NCBI GenBank assembly: GCA_947164865.1
Contig: CAMUYA010000011.1
Span: 1 to 64,000 of the forward strand
From: an uncultured Lachnospiraceae bacterium
GTDB lineage: Bacteria; Bacillota; Clostridia; Lachnospirales; Lachnospiraceae
Reading direction: 5' to 3'
DNA: 64,000 nt
Both the position numbers and the translations under genes were made by a program. Of this stretch, positions 46,503-55,143 are shown in pieces; position 1 is the stretch's first letter; each line of letters opens with the position of its first letter. The notes under the pieces were generated by a model, which saw nothing but the letters and a program-made list of their open reading frames with translations, did no database searches and was not told the DNA's origin.

Positions 46503-47306
46503 TTATTTCTTTTTGGATCTGCTTTTTATTATTATCTGCTGAACATGGTGACATACAAATACCGCCGCCAGCAGGAAAAGATGCGTATAGAATACTCCGA
46601 CTATATAATAATTCTTCTCCAAAAGGAATTCTGCCTTGAATCCGAAAAAGCACATAAGCCACGCCAGAAGCAGACCAAGCAGCAATATCGGAGCACTCAC
46701 AAACATGTTCTTCATGGCTCGCAGGAAGTCTTTAAAGGTTGCATCGAAGTATACAAACCTTCCGACCATGAGTCCGAGGTAATACATCATGACGGGACTG
46801 TATTCGCTGGAGTCACCTATCACATCAAGCAGCATGATCGCTATGATGGCATAGAACATTCCAAGCATCCTGATAACCGCGATCTGCTCCCTTGATACAG
46901 CTTTTAAAGGGATGATCAGCTTATCGAGGAACGTGTTTATCACACATGAAAGGCATATAAGAAGCAGCAGGGCAAAGTCCTTCCAGTTCCCCCATATATT
47001 CAGGAACACACCCATCGCTCCGCTGTCGGTGGTTCCTTCATACAGGCTGTACACATGGTTGAGCACCACATAAGCACAGGCAAAGGACATGACAGATGTG
47101 GCCGAGATCACAAGCTCATAAAATCTCTGGAGCCTGTTCATATATCCGTCGGGTCCCTTGTTTTTACTCTTTTTCCCGGATCCGCGAAGGCAGCTCCACC
47201 CATATATCAAAAGATTACACAAAAGAACCCCTGCCAGAGCAGCCGCAAAAAAAAGCAGCTTCTTCGGCCACGTGAAATCAGGGTTCATATAACTCTGTAT
47301 CGTCAT
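46503..47306 (-). CDS. Multi-helix membrane protein, unknown
   Basis: A 267-residue protein with about seven hydrophobic segments (for example LLFFAAALAGVLLCNLLIYG, FALLLLICLSCVINTFL, ILLLGLLLAWLMCFFGF) and a basic, Lys-rich C-terminus. No family is recognised. It is separated from the histidine phosphatase gene by the low-complexity tract and lies about 70 bp after the PilZ-gene end on the same strand. GGGAG precedes the start codon. Confidence 0.7.
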   Translation of the reverse strand: MTIQSYMNPDFTWPKKLLFFAAALAGVLLCNLLIYGWSCLRGSGKKSKNKGPDGYMNRLQRFYELVISATSVMSFACAYVVLNHVYSLYEGTTDSGAMGVFLNIWGNWKDFALLLLICLSCVINTFLDKLIIPLKAVSREQIAVIRMLGMFYAIIAIMLLDVIGDSSEYSPVMMYYLGLMVGRFVYFDATFKDFLRAMKNMFVSAPILLLGLLLAWLMCFFGFKAEFLLEKNYYIVGVFYTHLFLLAAVFVCHHVQQIIIKSRSKKK

Positions 47307-47373
47307 GGATATTACTCCCGTATATACTTAAAGCGCAGACAACACATAAACTGATATCTGCGCCTTCCCCTAT

Positions 47374-47751
47374 CTATGCTGTTGCTGTCCTGTTATAACC
47401 TCTGACAACTTCCCTTCGGACAGCGTATTTTTGGAAATCGTCTCCCGTTACATAGCATCCTACTCTCAGAATGTCATCGTAGAGTCGCATGTAACGGATC
47501 CTGCCGTCGTTTGACAGCACATCGGTTTCTACTTCTTTTCCGTACTGATATGTATCTATAAACTGGAAATGCAACGATCCGCCCTCGCTTAGGCTGTCCA
47601 CATTTCTTTCTCTGACAGGCACCTCAAAGCATATCCCGTTCTCACTGATGTCTCTAACCATGCAACTGATCTCTCTGTTGCTCTCTTTTTCGTGAAGGAT
47701 CGCCGGCACTGAAACCAGCGTTCGCTGATAGTACCTATTGTCTTTTAACAT
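47374..47751 (-). CDS. PilZ-domain protein
   Basis: A 125-residue stand-alone PilZ-type protein, a presumed c-di-GMP receptor. The two binding motifs are visible: RYYQR (RxxxR) at residues 6-10 and DISENG (DxSxxG) near 34-39, followed by the beta-barrel strands. It probably relays c-di-GMP, which the GGDEF protein at the other end of the window could supply. It stands alone, bounded upstream by the fba terminator. Confidence 0.8.
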   Translation of the reverse strand: MLKDNRYYQRTLVSVPAILHEKESNREISCMVRDISENGICFEVPVRERNVDSLSEGGSLHFQFIDTYQYGKEVETDVLSNDGRIRYMRLYDDILRVGCYVTGDDFQKYAVRREVVRGYNRTATA

Positions 47752-47829
47752 AGTATCGCCTCTGTAATACAGCTTTTAAAACAGCTTCCCACGAAATATA
47801 TTATATATGTTTTTTGCTTAAAAATCAAG

Positions 47830-47861
47830 AAAAAGCAGCCCTTTCTGTAGGGCTGCTTTTG
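47830..47861 (-). terminator. Terminator of fba
   Basis: Perfect 12-bp arms AAAAGCAGCCCT and AGGGCTGCTTTT with a 6-nt loop, followed by TTTTTCTTG on the minus strand. It would also work in the opposite direction. Confidence 0.85.
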
Positions 47862-47892
47862 AAAAACGCAATATTTTGTGTTAGATCCCTTA

Positions 47893-48861
47893 TCAGATCT
47901 TGTGATCGGAACCGAGAACGTTAACGATCTTATGAGCAACCATATCCTTAACAGCCTGACGGGCGGGCTTGAGATACTGTCTGGGATCGAAGTGATCGGG
48001 ATGCTCTGCAAAATACTTACGGATGTTTGCGGTCATAGCAAGACGGATATCGGAATCGATATTGATCTTACATACTGCAAGCTTAGCTGCCTCGCGGAGC
48101 TGCTCCTCGGGAATACCTACAGCATCGGGCATGTTTCCGCCATACTGGTTAACCATCTTAACGAATTCCTGAGGAACCGAAGATGAACCGTGAAGAACGA
48201 TGGGGAATCCGGGAAGTCTCTTGATGCACTCCCTGAGCACGTCGAAGCGGAGCGGCGGGGGAACAAGGATTCCGTCAGCATTTCTGGTGCACTGAGCTGC
48301 GGTGAACTTGTAAGCGCCATGGCTGGTTCCGATAGCGATAGCGAGTGAGTCGCATCCGGTCTTGTCAACAAACTCCTCAACCTCTTCGGGTCTGGTGTAT
48401 GCTTCCTTACCTGATTCAACTACAACCTCGTCCTCAATACCTGCAAGAGTTCCAAGCTCTGCCTCTACAACTACGCCCTTGTCGTGCGCATATTCAACAA
48501 CCTGCTTGGTGAGAGCGATGTTATCCTCAAATGACTTGGATGAAGCATCGATCATAACAGATGTGAATCCGCCGTCGATACAGGATTTGCAAAGCTCAAA
48601 AGTATCACCGTGATCAAGGTGAAGAGCGATGGGAATCTGAGGATTCTCCTCTACAGCTGCTTCAACAAGCTTTACGAGGTAGGTGTGGTTTGCATAAGCT
48701 CTTGCGCCCTTTGAAACCTGAAGGATTACAGGGCTCTCAAGCTCTCCTGCAGCTTCGGTGATACCCTGAACGATCTCCATGTTGTTGACGTTGAAAGCGC
48801 CGACAGCATATCCGCCGTCATAAGCCTTCTTGAACATTTCTTTTGTTGTTACCAATGGCAT
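47893..48861 (-). CDS. fba: Class II fructose-bisphosphate aldolase
   Basis: Zn-dependent aldolase splitting fructose 1,6-bisphosphate into DHAP and glyceraldehyde 3-phosphate. The zinc-site HLDHGD motif is near residues 79-84, the phosphate-loop GTSHGAYKF near 185-193 and VLHGSSSV near 226-233. The 322 residues are typical of the Firmicute type. A strong AAGGAGGT and a clear promoter suggest high expression. Confidence 0.96.
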   Translation of the reverse strand: MPLVTTKEMFKKAYDGGYAVGAFNVNNMEIVQGITEAAGELESPVILQVSKGARAYANHTYLVKLVEAAVEENPQIPIALHLDHGDTFELCKSCIDGGFTSVMIDASSKSFEDNIALTKQVVEYAHDKGVVVEAELGTLAGIEDEVVVESGKEAYTRPEEVEEFVDKTGCDSLAIAIGTSHGAYKFTAAQCTRNADGILVPPPLRFDVLRECIKRLPGFPIVLHGSSSVPQEFVKMVNQYGGNMPDAVGIPEEQLREAAKLAVCKINIDSDIRLAMTANIRKYFAEHPDHFDPRQYLKPARQAVKDMVAHKIVNVLGSDHKI

Positions 48862-48928
48862 GACAAAAATACCTCCTTATTGTTAAGTGCTCTCATATAT
48901 CGGTGAAGATATATTCCGTATACATTCA

Positions 48929-48958
48929 ATAATAAACTCTTTACAGGGGTTTAGTCAA
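48929..48958 (-). promoter_or_regulatory. Promoter of fba
   Basis: On the minus strand TTGACT (48958-48953), 18 bp and TATTAT (48934-48929), about 65 bp ahead of the fba start codon. Confidence 0.55.
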
Positions 48959-48986
48959 TTTTTTTATTGATGGATTTTGAGCATCT

Positions 48987-51170
48987 TTATTTTGACTTAT
49001 CTTCCTGTATCTTCATGGTGAGGGCTATCCTTTTCTTTGCCGTATCCACGGATATCACCTGCACGTCCACCACGTCTCCGACGCTCACCGCTTCAAGGGG
49101 ATGCTTGATATATCTGTCACATATCTGGGATATATGCACAAGGCCGTCCTGATGCACACCGATATCCACAAACACGCCGAAATCGATAACATTTCTCACT
49201 GTTCCCTTGAGTATCATTCCGGGCTTCAGATCCTTCATCTCGAGAATATCGCTTCGTAGCACCGGCTTTGGCATATCTTCACGGGGGTCACGGGCGGGCT
49301 TTTCCAGCTCCTTCAGAATATCCGAAAGAGTGATCTCTCCTATCTCAAGCTCCTTTGCGGTCTTTGCCTTATCAAGCTTTCCGGCCATAAGCTTAAACAT
49401 CGCATTGTCATTTGTTCCGGCCTTTCTGATATTTACAAGCTGACCCTTTTCAAATCCAAGCTTTTTGATGAGAAGCTCCGCCGCCTTATAGCTCTCGGGA
49501 TGCACACTGGTGGAATCGAGAGGGTCTTTTCCGTCCGATATCCTCATAAATCCGGCGCACTGCTCGTAAGCTTTGGGCCCAAGCTTGGGAACTTTGAGAA
49601 GCTGGGCACGGGATGTGAACTTTCCGTTTGCCTCGCGATATTCAACGATATTCTTTGCTATTGTCTTACTGATACCCGATATGTATTCAAGCAGGGAAAC
49701 CGAAGCGGTGTTAAGATCCACTCCCACGCTGTTAACGCAGTCTTCCACTACACCTGTCAGAGTCTCCCCAAGCTTTTTCTGATTCATATCGTGCTGGTAC
49801 TGACCCACTCCGATGGATTTGGGATCGATCTTAACCAGCTCCGAAAGAGGATCCTGAAGGCGTCTTGCGATGGATGCGGCGCTTCTCTGCCCAACATCAA
49901 ACTGAGGGAATTCCTCGGTGGCAAGCTTACTTGCCGAATATACGGATGCGCCGGCTTCGTTTACGATCACATACTGAACCGGCTTTTTTATCTCCTTTAA
50001 AAGCTCAACTATCACCTGCTCCGACTCTCTGGAAGCGGTTCCGTTCCCGACAGAGATAAGCTCGATATTGTATTTGTCGATCAGCTTCTTTAGATCCGCC
50101 TTGGCTTCATTAACCTTAAACTGCGGAGCGGTGGGATAGATGACCTTTGTGTCCATAACCTTTCCCGTGGGATCCACGACCGCAAGCTTGCATCCGGTTC
50201 TGAAAGCGGGGTCCCATCCGAGCACGACCTTTCCCGCGATTGGAGGCTGCATAAGAAGCTGCCTCAAGTTCTTTCCGAACACGGAAATTGCGCCGTCCTC
50301 CGCCTTTTCGGTGAGGATATTCCTGACCTCGCGCTCGATGGAGGGAGCGATGAGCCTGTCATAGCTGTCGGCGATGGTAGCCTGCAGCACGGGCTTGGTA
50401 TTCTCGTTATCGTTTACAATTATCTTTTTCTCCAGATAGCCTATGATCCTGTCCCTGGGGGCCTCGACAGACACGTTGAGCACCTTTTCCGCCTCACCTC
50501 TGTTGATGGCAAGAATGCGGTGGCCGGCTATCTTTCCCACAGGCTCGGTGAAATGATAATAGTTTTCGTACACACTCTCGGCTTTGTCATCCTTGGCCTC
50601 GGAAACAATGTTTCCCTGGCCCATGGTGATATCGCGGATATAGGTGCGATAATCCGCATCATCCGATATCTCCTCCGCAATGATATCCATAGCGCCTTCT
50701 ATGGCTTCCTTCGCACTGCCGACACCCTTTTCCTCATTTACGTAAGGCGAAGCTTCATCTTCGAGGCTCTTTTTGGTCATCTGAAGCCTGATGATCACTG
50801 CCAGCGGTTCGAGCCCCTTTTCCTTTGCCACACTTGCGCGGGTCTTTCTCTTCGGTCTGTAAGGGCGGTAAAGGTCATCAACCGCCGTAACGGTGGTGGC
50901 GGCGATTATCTTTTCCTTTAGCTCATCCGTAAGAGCTCCCTGCTCCTCGATGCTTGAAAGCACGGTCTGCTTCTTTTCCTCGAGATTCCTCAGATACTCA
51001 AGTCTCTCTCCCAGATTTCTGAGCTGCTCGTCGTTCAGAGTGCCGGTGGCTTCCTTTCTGTACCTTGCTATAAAAGGGATCGTGCAGCCCTCGTCGATAA
51101 GCTTTACGGCAGCCTCGACCTGCCACGGCTTAACCGATAATTCTTCAGCTATTGTTTTAATAATGTCCAT
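48987..51170 (-). CDS. tex: Tex-family transcription accessory RNA-binding protein
   Basis: A 727-residue protein of the Tex/Spt6-like family, acting on transcription and RNA. Domains in order: helical N-terminal module (PFIARYRKEATGTLNDEQLR), a YqgF-like RNase H fold (VLGWDPAFRTGCKLAVVDPTGKVMDT), tandem helix-hairpin-helix (NTASVSLLEYISGISKTIAKNI) and a C-terminal S1 domain (KPGMILKGTVRNVIDFGVFVDIGV). Length and order match the family exactly. Confidence 0.95.
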   Translation of the reverse strand: MDIIKTIAEELSVKPWQVEAAVKLIDEGCTIPFIARYRKEATGTLNDEQLRNLGERLEYLRNLEEKKQTVLSSIEEQGALTDELKEKIIAATTVTAVDDLYRPYRPKRKTRASVAKEKGLEPLAVIIRLQMTKKSLEDEASPYVNEEKGVGSAKEAIEGAMDIIAEEISDDADYRTYIRDITMGQGNIVSEAKDDKAESVYENYYHFTEPVGKIAGHRILAINRGEAEKVLNVSVEAPRDRIIGYLEKKIIVNDNENTKPVLQATIADSYDRLIAPSIEREVRNILTEKAEDGAISVFGKNLRQLLMQPPIAGKVVLGWDPAFRTGCKLAVVDPTGKVMDTKVIYPTAPQFKVNEAKADLKKLIDKYNIELISVGNGTASRESEQVIVELLKEIKKPVQYVIVNEAGASVYSASKLATEEFPQFDVGQRSAASIARRLQDPLSELVKIDPKSIGVGQYQHDMNQKKLGETLTGVVEDCVNSVGVDLNTASVSLLEYISGISKTIAKNIVEYREANGKFTSRAQLLKVPKLGPKAYEQCAGFMRISDGKDPLDSTSVHPESYKAAELLIKKLGFEKGQLVNIRKAGTNDNAMFKLMAGKLDKAKTAKELEIGEITLSDILKELEKPARDPREDMPKPVLRSDILEMKDLKPGMILKGTVRNVIDFGVFVDIGVHQDGLVHISQICDRYIKHPLEAVSVGDVVDVQVISVDTAKKRIALTMKIQEDKSK

Positions 51171-51193
51171 TTAACACCTCTTCGATAGTTTTA

Positions 51194-51670
51194 TTATAAA
51201 ATAAATTCCATCTGACACTCTAAGGTTTTCATGCCCATTTTTTCATAGAAAGCATTGGCGTTGTCATTCCCTTCCCACACATTGAGCGTCACATGATAGC
51301 AGCCGAGCTTTTTGGCTTCCTCTTTGACATATTCAAAAAGCCGGCTCCCCACATGCTGACCTCTGCAGCTTTCATCCACGCACAGATCATCGATAAAAAG
51401 ATATTTAAACTGAACCATAAAAGGCATGGCTGGGCGCTCCTTTATCTGACAAAAGGCGTATCCCAGCACCTCATCCTTTTCATCGACCGCCACGTAGATC
51501 GGTTTCAGCTCATCCTTAAGCAATTCTTCCAGGTCCTCTTTATTATACTTGGTTGTACCCGGGACAAATATATCCGGTCTTATCTTTGCGTGAAGCTCAA
51601 GCACCTCCTGCAACAGGATCAGAATTTTGTCCAAGTCTTTATTTTCCGCTTTTCTGACCATTTTGTTCAT
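51194..51670 (-). CDS. GNAT-family N-acetyltransferase
   Basis: A 158-residue acetyltransferase. The acetyl-CoA loop is in VDESCRGQHVGSRLFEYVKEEAKKLG (R/Q-x-x-G-x-G/A form, RGQHVG) near residues 98-123, and NDNANAFYEKMGM near 134-146 is the typical C-terminal segment. The target is unknown. AAAAGGAG lies 7 bp before the start. Confidence 0.85.
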   Translation of the reverse strand: MNKMVRKAENKDLDKILILLQEVLELHAKIRPDIFVPGTTKYNKEDLEELLKDELKPIYVAVDEKDEVLGYAFCQIKERPAMPFMVQFKYLFIDDLCVDESCRGQHVGSRLFEYVKEEAKKLGCYHVTLNVWEGNDNANAFYEKMGMKTLECQMEFIL

Positions 51671-51787
51671 GAATTCTCCTTTTCGTATTCAAACAACTTC
51701 AAGACAGAATTATATCATAATTGTATAAAAAGGTATAAAGTAAAAAAATCGAGGCCAAAATAAAAACGCGGCAGAATTGTAAAAAAC

Positions 51788-51815
51788 TGCGGGGACAGAA
51801 ACTTCTGTCCCCGCA
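51788..51815 (-). terminator. Terminator of the flavodoxin-like gene
   Basis: Perfect arms GCGGGGACAGA and TCTGTCCCCGC with a 4-nt loop (AACT); on the minus strand it continues AGTTTTTTAC. A shorter relative, GCCGGG...CCCGGC around GACAGAAT, is at 59148-59168. Confidence 0.75.
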
Positions 51816-51868
51816 AATAACGCAAACATAAACAAGGATATTTTTATTACACGATCATCTTATATCGA

Positions 51869-52276
51869 TCAAAGATACTGCTTTGCAAATTCAACTGCTG
51901 CAGCGATATCATTCTCGTTCGGTCTTCCCTTGTTGGCACCCTTGAATTCGCCTCTGCAGTGGAACTCTTTTTCATCCATTTCAACACCGACCTTTTTGGC
52001 CTCTGCTCTCACCTTTCTGTAGGTGGAGTTGAGCATTGCTGCAGTGCCGAAGTTTACGATCTTTCCTACTTTGTTTTTATCAAGTGAAGCAACAAACTTT
52101 CTGACCTCGGGATCGATGGTAAATGCATAAAATGAATTTCCAAGGAAGAGGTAATCAACAGGCTCACTTACAGGTACGCTGATGGGCATTGATTCAACCC
52201 CGAGCACATTTGCGATAGCGTCGGCAAGCTTTTTGGTATTGCCTGTTTTAGTGTAGTATCTTACTGCGTATGTCAT
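51869..52276 (-). CDS. Flavodoxin-like protein
   Basis: A 135-residue protein with a flavodoxin N-terminus: YYTKTGNTKKLADAIA (phosphate-binding loop T-x-T-G-N-T), then PVDYLFLGNSFYAFTID and KIVNFGTAAM. It probably binds FMN and carries electrons or senses redox state. Strong AAGGAGG. It lies 83 bp downstream of the OhrR-type gene on the same strand, which suggests that peroxide or other oxidative stress induces it. Confidence 0.8.
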   Translation of the reverse strand: MTYAVRYYTKTGNTKKLADAIANVLGVESMPISVPVSEPVDYLFLGNSFYAFTIDPEVRKFVASLDKNKVGKIVNFGTAAMLNSTYRKVRAEAKKVGVEMDEKEFHCRGEFKGANKGRPNENDIAAAVEFAKQYL

Positions 52277-52359
52277 GATTTTTCCTCCTTACTTCATGAA
52301 CGTTTTCTATGTTTGTATCTATCGGTCAGATCACTTTTTTGATCTATAAGCAAAAAGTG

Positions 52360-52791
52360 TCATCCCTCAAGGAATAAGTACAATAATCTGTACAGCTCTT
52401 TCGCATCCTTCTGAGTTAATGCAGAGCCTGCCGATGCCATTTTCAGCGGGATATCCTTGCATTTTTCCTTGAGCTCATTTCCCTCGGGTGTGATCTTTAT
52501 GACGGTAACTCTCTCGTCTTCTTTTGACCTTTCCCTGGTAACATATCCGCTTTTTTCAAGTCTCTTAAGGAGCGGTGTGAGTGTCCCTGCATCCAGATGA
52601 AGAATACTTCCGAGCTGTCCCACATTGACGGATTCTTTTTCCCAAAGGACCATCAGTACGATATACTGAGTGTATGTAAGACCCAAGGGACTGAGGTAGG
52701 GCGTGTAGCTCCCCACTATCTTTCTGCTGCATGCATACATAGGGAAGCACAGCTGGTTTTCGAGTTTCAGTTGTTCATACTCCTGTGACAT
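52360..52791 (-). CDS. ohrR: OhrR-type MarR regulator with the peroxide-sensing Cys
   Basis: A 143-residue MarR-family repressor closely like Bacillus OhrR. Cys15 stands in ENQLCFPMYACSRK, and Tyr19, Tyr29 and Tyr40, which surround the reactive Cys in OhrR, are all in place. The winged-helix region follows with LDAGTLTPLLKRLEKSGYVTRERSKEDERV. A second Cys is at 21. Oxidation of Cys15 by organic hydroperoxides would release DNA. The promoter carries an 18-bp palindrome between the -35 and -10. The symbol reflects family resemblance; no ohr gene is nearby. Confidence 0.85.
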   Translation of the reverse strand: MSQEYEQLKLENQLCFPMYACSRKIVGSYTPYLSPLGLTYTQYIVLMVLWEKESVNVGQLGSILHLDAGTLTPLLKRLEKSGYVTRERSKEDERVTVIKITPEGNELKEKCKDIPLKMASAGSALTQKDAKELYRLLYLFLEG

Positions 52792-52823
52792 TATCGGTCA
52801 CCCCTTTGCTTATCTTTTGCATA

Positions 52824-52852
52824 ATTATATTGCGCGCAATATATTATGTCAA
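52824..52852 (-). promoter_or_regulatory. ohrR promoter with an 18-bp palindromic operator in its spacer
   Basis: On the minus strand consensus TTGACA (52852-52847), a 17-bp spacer and consensus TATAAT (52829-52824). The perfect palindrome TATATTGCGCGCAATATA lies at 52826-52843, covering the spacer and part of the -10. A repressor bound there would exclude RNA polymerase. The gene start has AAAGGGGTG at good distance. Confidence 0.8.
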
Positions 52853-52878
52853 TAGTTTTTTTGATATTAAAAGGAAGA

Positions 52879-53022
52879 TCAGTAAAGATCATGCCGGGGC
52901 AAAAAACTGTCGCGGCTTTTGATCCACTCTTCGAAAGATACTGCAGCCACATACTGAAAGTCGGCGTTATTCAGTTCTTCTCTTGATATTTCCTGTAAAG
53001 TCTCCCTTATTGCATAAAACAT
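52879..53022 (-). CDS. Small 47-residue ORF behind the AlkZ-related gene
   Basis: The ORF starts directly after the stop codon of the upstream gene (ATG 53022-53020; stop 52881-52879) and has GGAAGGAG eight bases before it, within the end of that gene. The peptide begins MFYAIRETLQEISREE and continues through QYVAAVSFEEW to RHDLY. It is hydrophilic with no membrane helix. The YVAAVSFEEW part slightly recalls the N-terminus of CorA-type magnesium transporters, so a truncated gene relic is one reading. Function unknown. Confidence 0.5.
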   Translation of the reverse strand: MFYAIRETLQEISREELNNADFQYVAAVSFEEWIKSRDSFLPRHDLY

Positions 53023-53784
53023 CTATGGTCTCCTTCCGATCAGCCTGATAACATCCCCCTCTTTTGCGCCGGGGAACTTCTCTATGACACGCGATACGAT
53101 CCTGTCGTAGCTCCCTGCCGGGCTTTCATTGTAGGCAGCGGTTACGGCTTCATACCCCCACACCGCTTCGGGCGGAAGCATCACCGACACTGCCATCCCG
53201 TACTCTTCACCTTTTTTATTCGTGCGTCTTCTAAAATCGGTTATCACAAGATATGTCTGCATCTGCAGTCCTGTGACGATACCGGAATAATTCTTCTCTC
53301 CGCCCTTTCCGAATCCGGCTTTCTTTTTAAGTTCCGTGGAAAGGATCTGATCATCGGGAAAAGTCATATCCCCGTCTTCATCCCTGCCGGTCAGCATATC
53401 CATGATTATCTTTTCCCTGCGGCTTGCAAGCCCGTCTTCCCAGCGGGAATCAAAATCATATCCCTTTCGCCTGAAATTGGCAAAATAGGGAAGCCACTCA
53501 AGGCTTATAAAACCTGCCTTCTGGTCAAAGAATTTACCGTATGCCACCCGGTGGCTCGATGCTATTATCTCGCGCCACTCCCATGGGTCCTCATCCCTTA
53601 CCCCGGTCCACCAGTAGTCCGGCGATACATGCTCCTCTGCGGAAAAACCTTCCACATCATTTGCAAAAAGGGGAAGAAATCCCACTTCATTTATCCAGTT
53701 TACCAGTTCATTCCATGTACGTATCCTGTAAGGGTCATTCCGATCAAGGCCCTTCATGATCCACACGCCGTCTTCTACAGCCAT
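53023..53784 (-). CDS. AlkZ-related protein
   Basis: A 253-residue protein matching what I recall as the AlkZ-related family: KGLDRNDPYRIRTWNELVNW near residues 11-30, GFLPLFANDVEGFSAEEHV near 35-53, and PWEWREIIASSHRVAYGKFF...GYDFDSRWEDGLASRREK. Family members are small relatives of the AlkZ winged-helix DNA glycosylase that repair alkylated or cross-linked bases; activity of this branch is not established. A possible alternative start is ATG 53757 (MKGLDR). Downstream it is translationally coupled to the 47-residue ORF. Confidence 0.7.
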   Translation of the reverse strand: MAVEDGVWIMKGLDRNDPYRIRTWNELVNWINEVGFLPLFANDVEGFSAEEHVSPDYWWTGVRDEDPWEWREIIASSHRVAYGKFFDQKAGFISLEWLPYFANFRRKGYDFDSRWEDGLASRREKIIMDMLTGRDEDGDMTFPDDQILSTELKKKAGFGKGGEKNYSGIVTGLQMQTYLVITDFRRRTNKKGEEYGMAVSVMLPPEAVWGYEAVTAAYNESPAGSYDRIVSRVIEKFPGAKEGDVIRLIGRRP

Positions 53785-53804
53785 ACTATCACCAGCCTGT
53801 TTTA

Positions 53805-54962
53805 TTATTCGGAGATATCATATTCATCCAGAAAGTGATGTCTTACACCGTTCTTTTTATATCCTATCACGGTGTCGAGATTTACATTCTCAACGCTCTT
53901 AAAAATATTGGACTCGATAAAAGGATTCTCCTTTTTAAGCGAGGCGATAAGCTTCTTTGTCTCAAGGCGCTTGGAGGAGGTTGTGCCGTCCTCGTGGCAT
54001 GTGGAGCAGGTATCCGTAAAGTGACACGCACACTGCAGGAAATGCAGATCGTTATAATCGCGCCATGCACAGATGTCACTCTCCCTCACAAGATACATCG
54101 GGCGGATAAGCTCCATTCCCTCAAAATTGGTGCTGTGCAGCTTGGGCATCATGGTCTGTATCTGCGCCCCCTGCAGCATCCCCATAAGTATGGTCTCGAT
54201 CACATCATCATAGTGGTGACCGAGAGCGATCTTGTTGCATCCAAGCTCACTGGCCTTGCTGTACAGGTATCCTCTTCTCATTCTGGCACATAAATAGCAC
54301 GGGTTTTTATCTATGGTATCAACCGCGTCGAATATATCACTCTCAAATACGGTGATGGGAATACCCAAAGCCCTGGCGTTGCTCTCGATGAGCGCTCTGT
54401 TATCTTTATTATATCCGGGATCCATCACAAGGAATGTAAGATCAAAATTACACTGCCTGTGCTTTTTTATCTCCTGAAAGAGCTTGGCCATCAGCATGGA
54501 ATCCTTGCCGCCTGAAATGCATACCGCGATATGATCCCCCTCGCTTATGAGGCGGTAGGTCTTGCAGGCCTTGGCAAATGGTGAAAACAGCTTCTTGTGG
54601 AACCTCTTTTGAATGCTCTCCTCGGCCTTTTTCTTCCTGTCCTCAAGGCTTTCCTCATTCGACATTTCGGCTCTGACATAGCCGAGATATCCGCCTTCAA
54701 GGCTGTAGCATTCTCGTCCTTCCGAAAATTCGCTATCGTCAAGGTCCCTTGTCTTTCTTCCTATCTCGCAGTAGAATATCAGCTTTTTATCCTGAGGTAT
54801 CCGCTTTAAATCATCTCTTATCGCATCAGGCCCCGATTCAATATCTATCGCATGGGCACCGGGTATCATTCCGTATGCTCTCAGCCCTTCATCTCTCACA
54901 TCTATCAGTATATATGAATCCTTCTGCAGGTTATTCAGTTCTTCGTAAGTTATTTCTTTCAT
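53805..54962 (-). CDS. Rhodanese - TtcA-type tRNA thiolase fusion
   Basis: A 385-residue two-domain protein. Residues about 1-98 form a rhodanese domain with active-site Cys65 in FYCEIGRKTR. From about residue 120 comes a PP-loop ATPase with SGGKDS at 150-155 and the Cys motif NPCYLCARMRRG, then a second pair of Cys in CACHFTDTCSTC. The family (TtcA/TilS-like) thiolates a tRNA base, most simply cytidine 32; the fused rhodanese would feed persulfide sulfur. The ATG at 54962 is taken instead of GTG 54968; neither has a strong ribosome binding site. Confidence 0.82.
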   Translation of the reverse strand: MKEITYEELNNLQKDSYILIDVRDEGLRAYGMIPGAHAIDIESGPDAIRDDLKRIPQDKKLIFYCEIGRKTRDLDDSEFSEGRECYSLEGGYLGYVRAEMSNEESLEDRKKKAEESIQKRFHKKLFSPFAKACKTYRLISEGDHIAVCISGGKDSMLMAKLFQEIKKHRQCNFDLTFLVMDPGYNKDNRALIESNARALGIPITVFESDIFDAVDTIDKNPCYLCARMRRGYLYSKASELGCNKIALGHHYDDVIETILMGMLQGAQIQTMMPKLHSTNFEGMELIRPMYLVRESDICAWRDYNDLHFLQCACHFTDTCSTCHEDGTTSSKRLETKKLIASLKKENPFIESNIFKSVENVNLDTVIGYKKNGVRHHFLDEYDISE

Positions 54963-54975
54963 TTTCACGCTTTTA

Positions 54976-55005
54976 CTTATGCCTTAATGTCTTATGCCTT
55001 AATGC
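54976..55005. repeat. 15-bp direct repeat, two copies
   Basis: CTTATGCCTTAATGT and CTTATGCCTTAATGC are adjacent in the leader of the rhodanese-TtcA gene. The 306-bp gap between this gene and the GH4 gene also holds two promoters and a 15-bp inverted repeat but no gene. Confidence 0.85.
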
Positions 55006-55041
55006 AAATGATGCCACGGCTCTCTCCGCTTCTCGGCCACA

Positions 55042-55074
55042 TAATTATACAGCAAGTACGCCTTATTTGAAATA
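55042..55074 (-). promoter_or_regulatory. Promoter of the rhodanese-TtcA gene with an inverted repeat at -35
   Basis: On the minus strand TTTCAA (55070-55065), 17 bp and TATAAT (55047-55042). The palindrome CTTATTTGAAATAAG (55060-55074) overlaps the -35. Confidence 0.5.
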
Positions 55075-55143
55075 AGTTTTTCTCTCTCACCGATGCCTCT
55101 GCTTTTTCTATCTTCCCCGCGCGCTTTCGGCATGATAAAACTG

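Noticed and set aside
46147..46662. 171-residue minus-strand frame with KNRRTKNRRTK repeats
   Set aside because: It reads the low-complexity purine tract and overlaps two real genes; amino-acid composition is an artefact.
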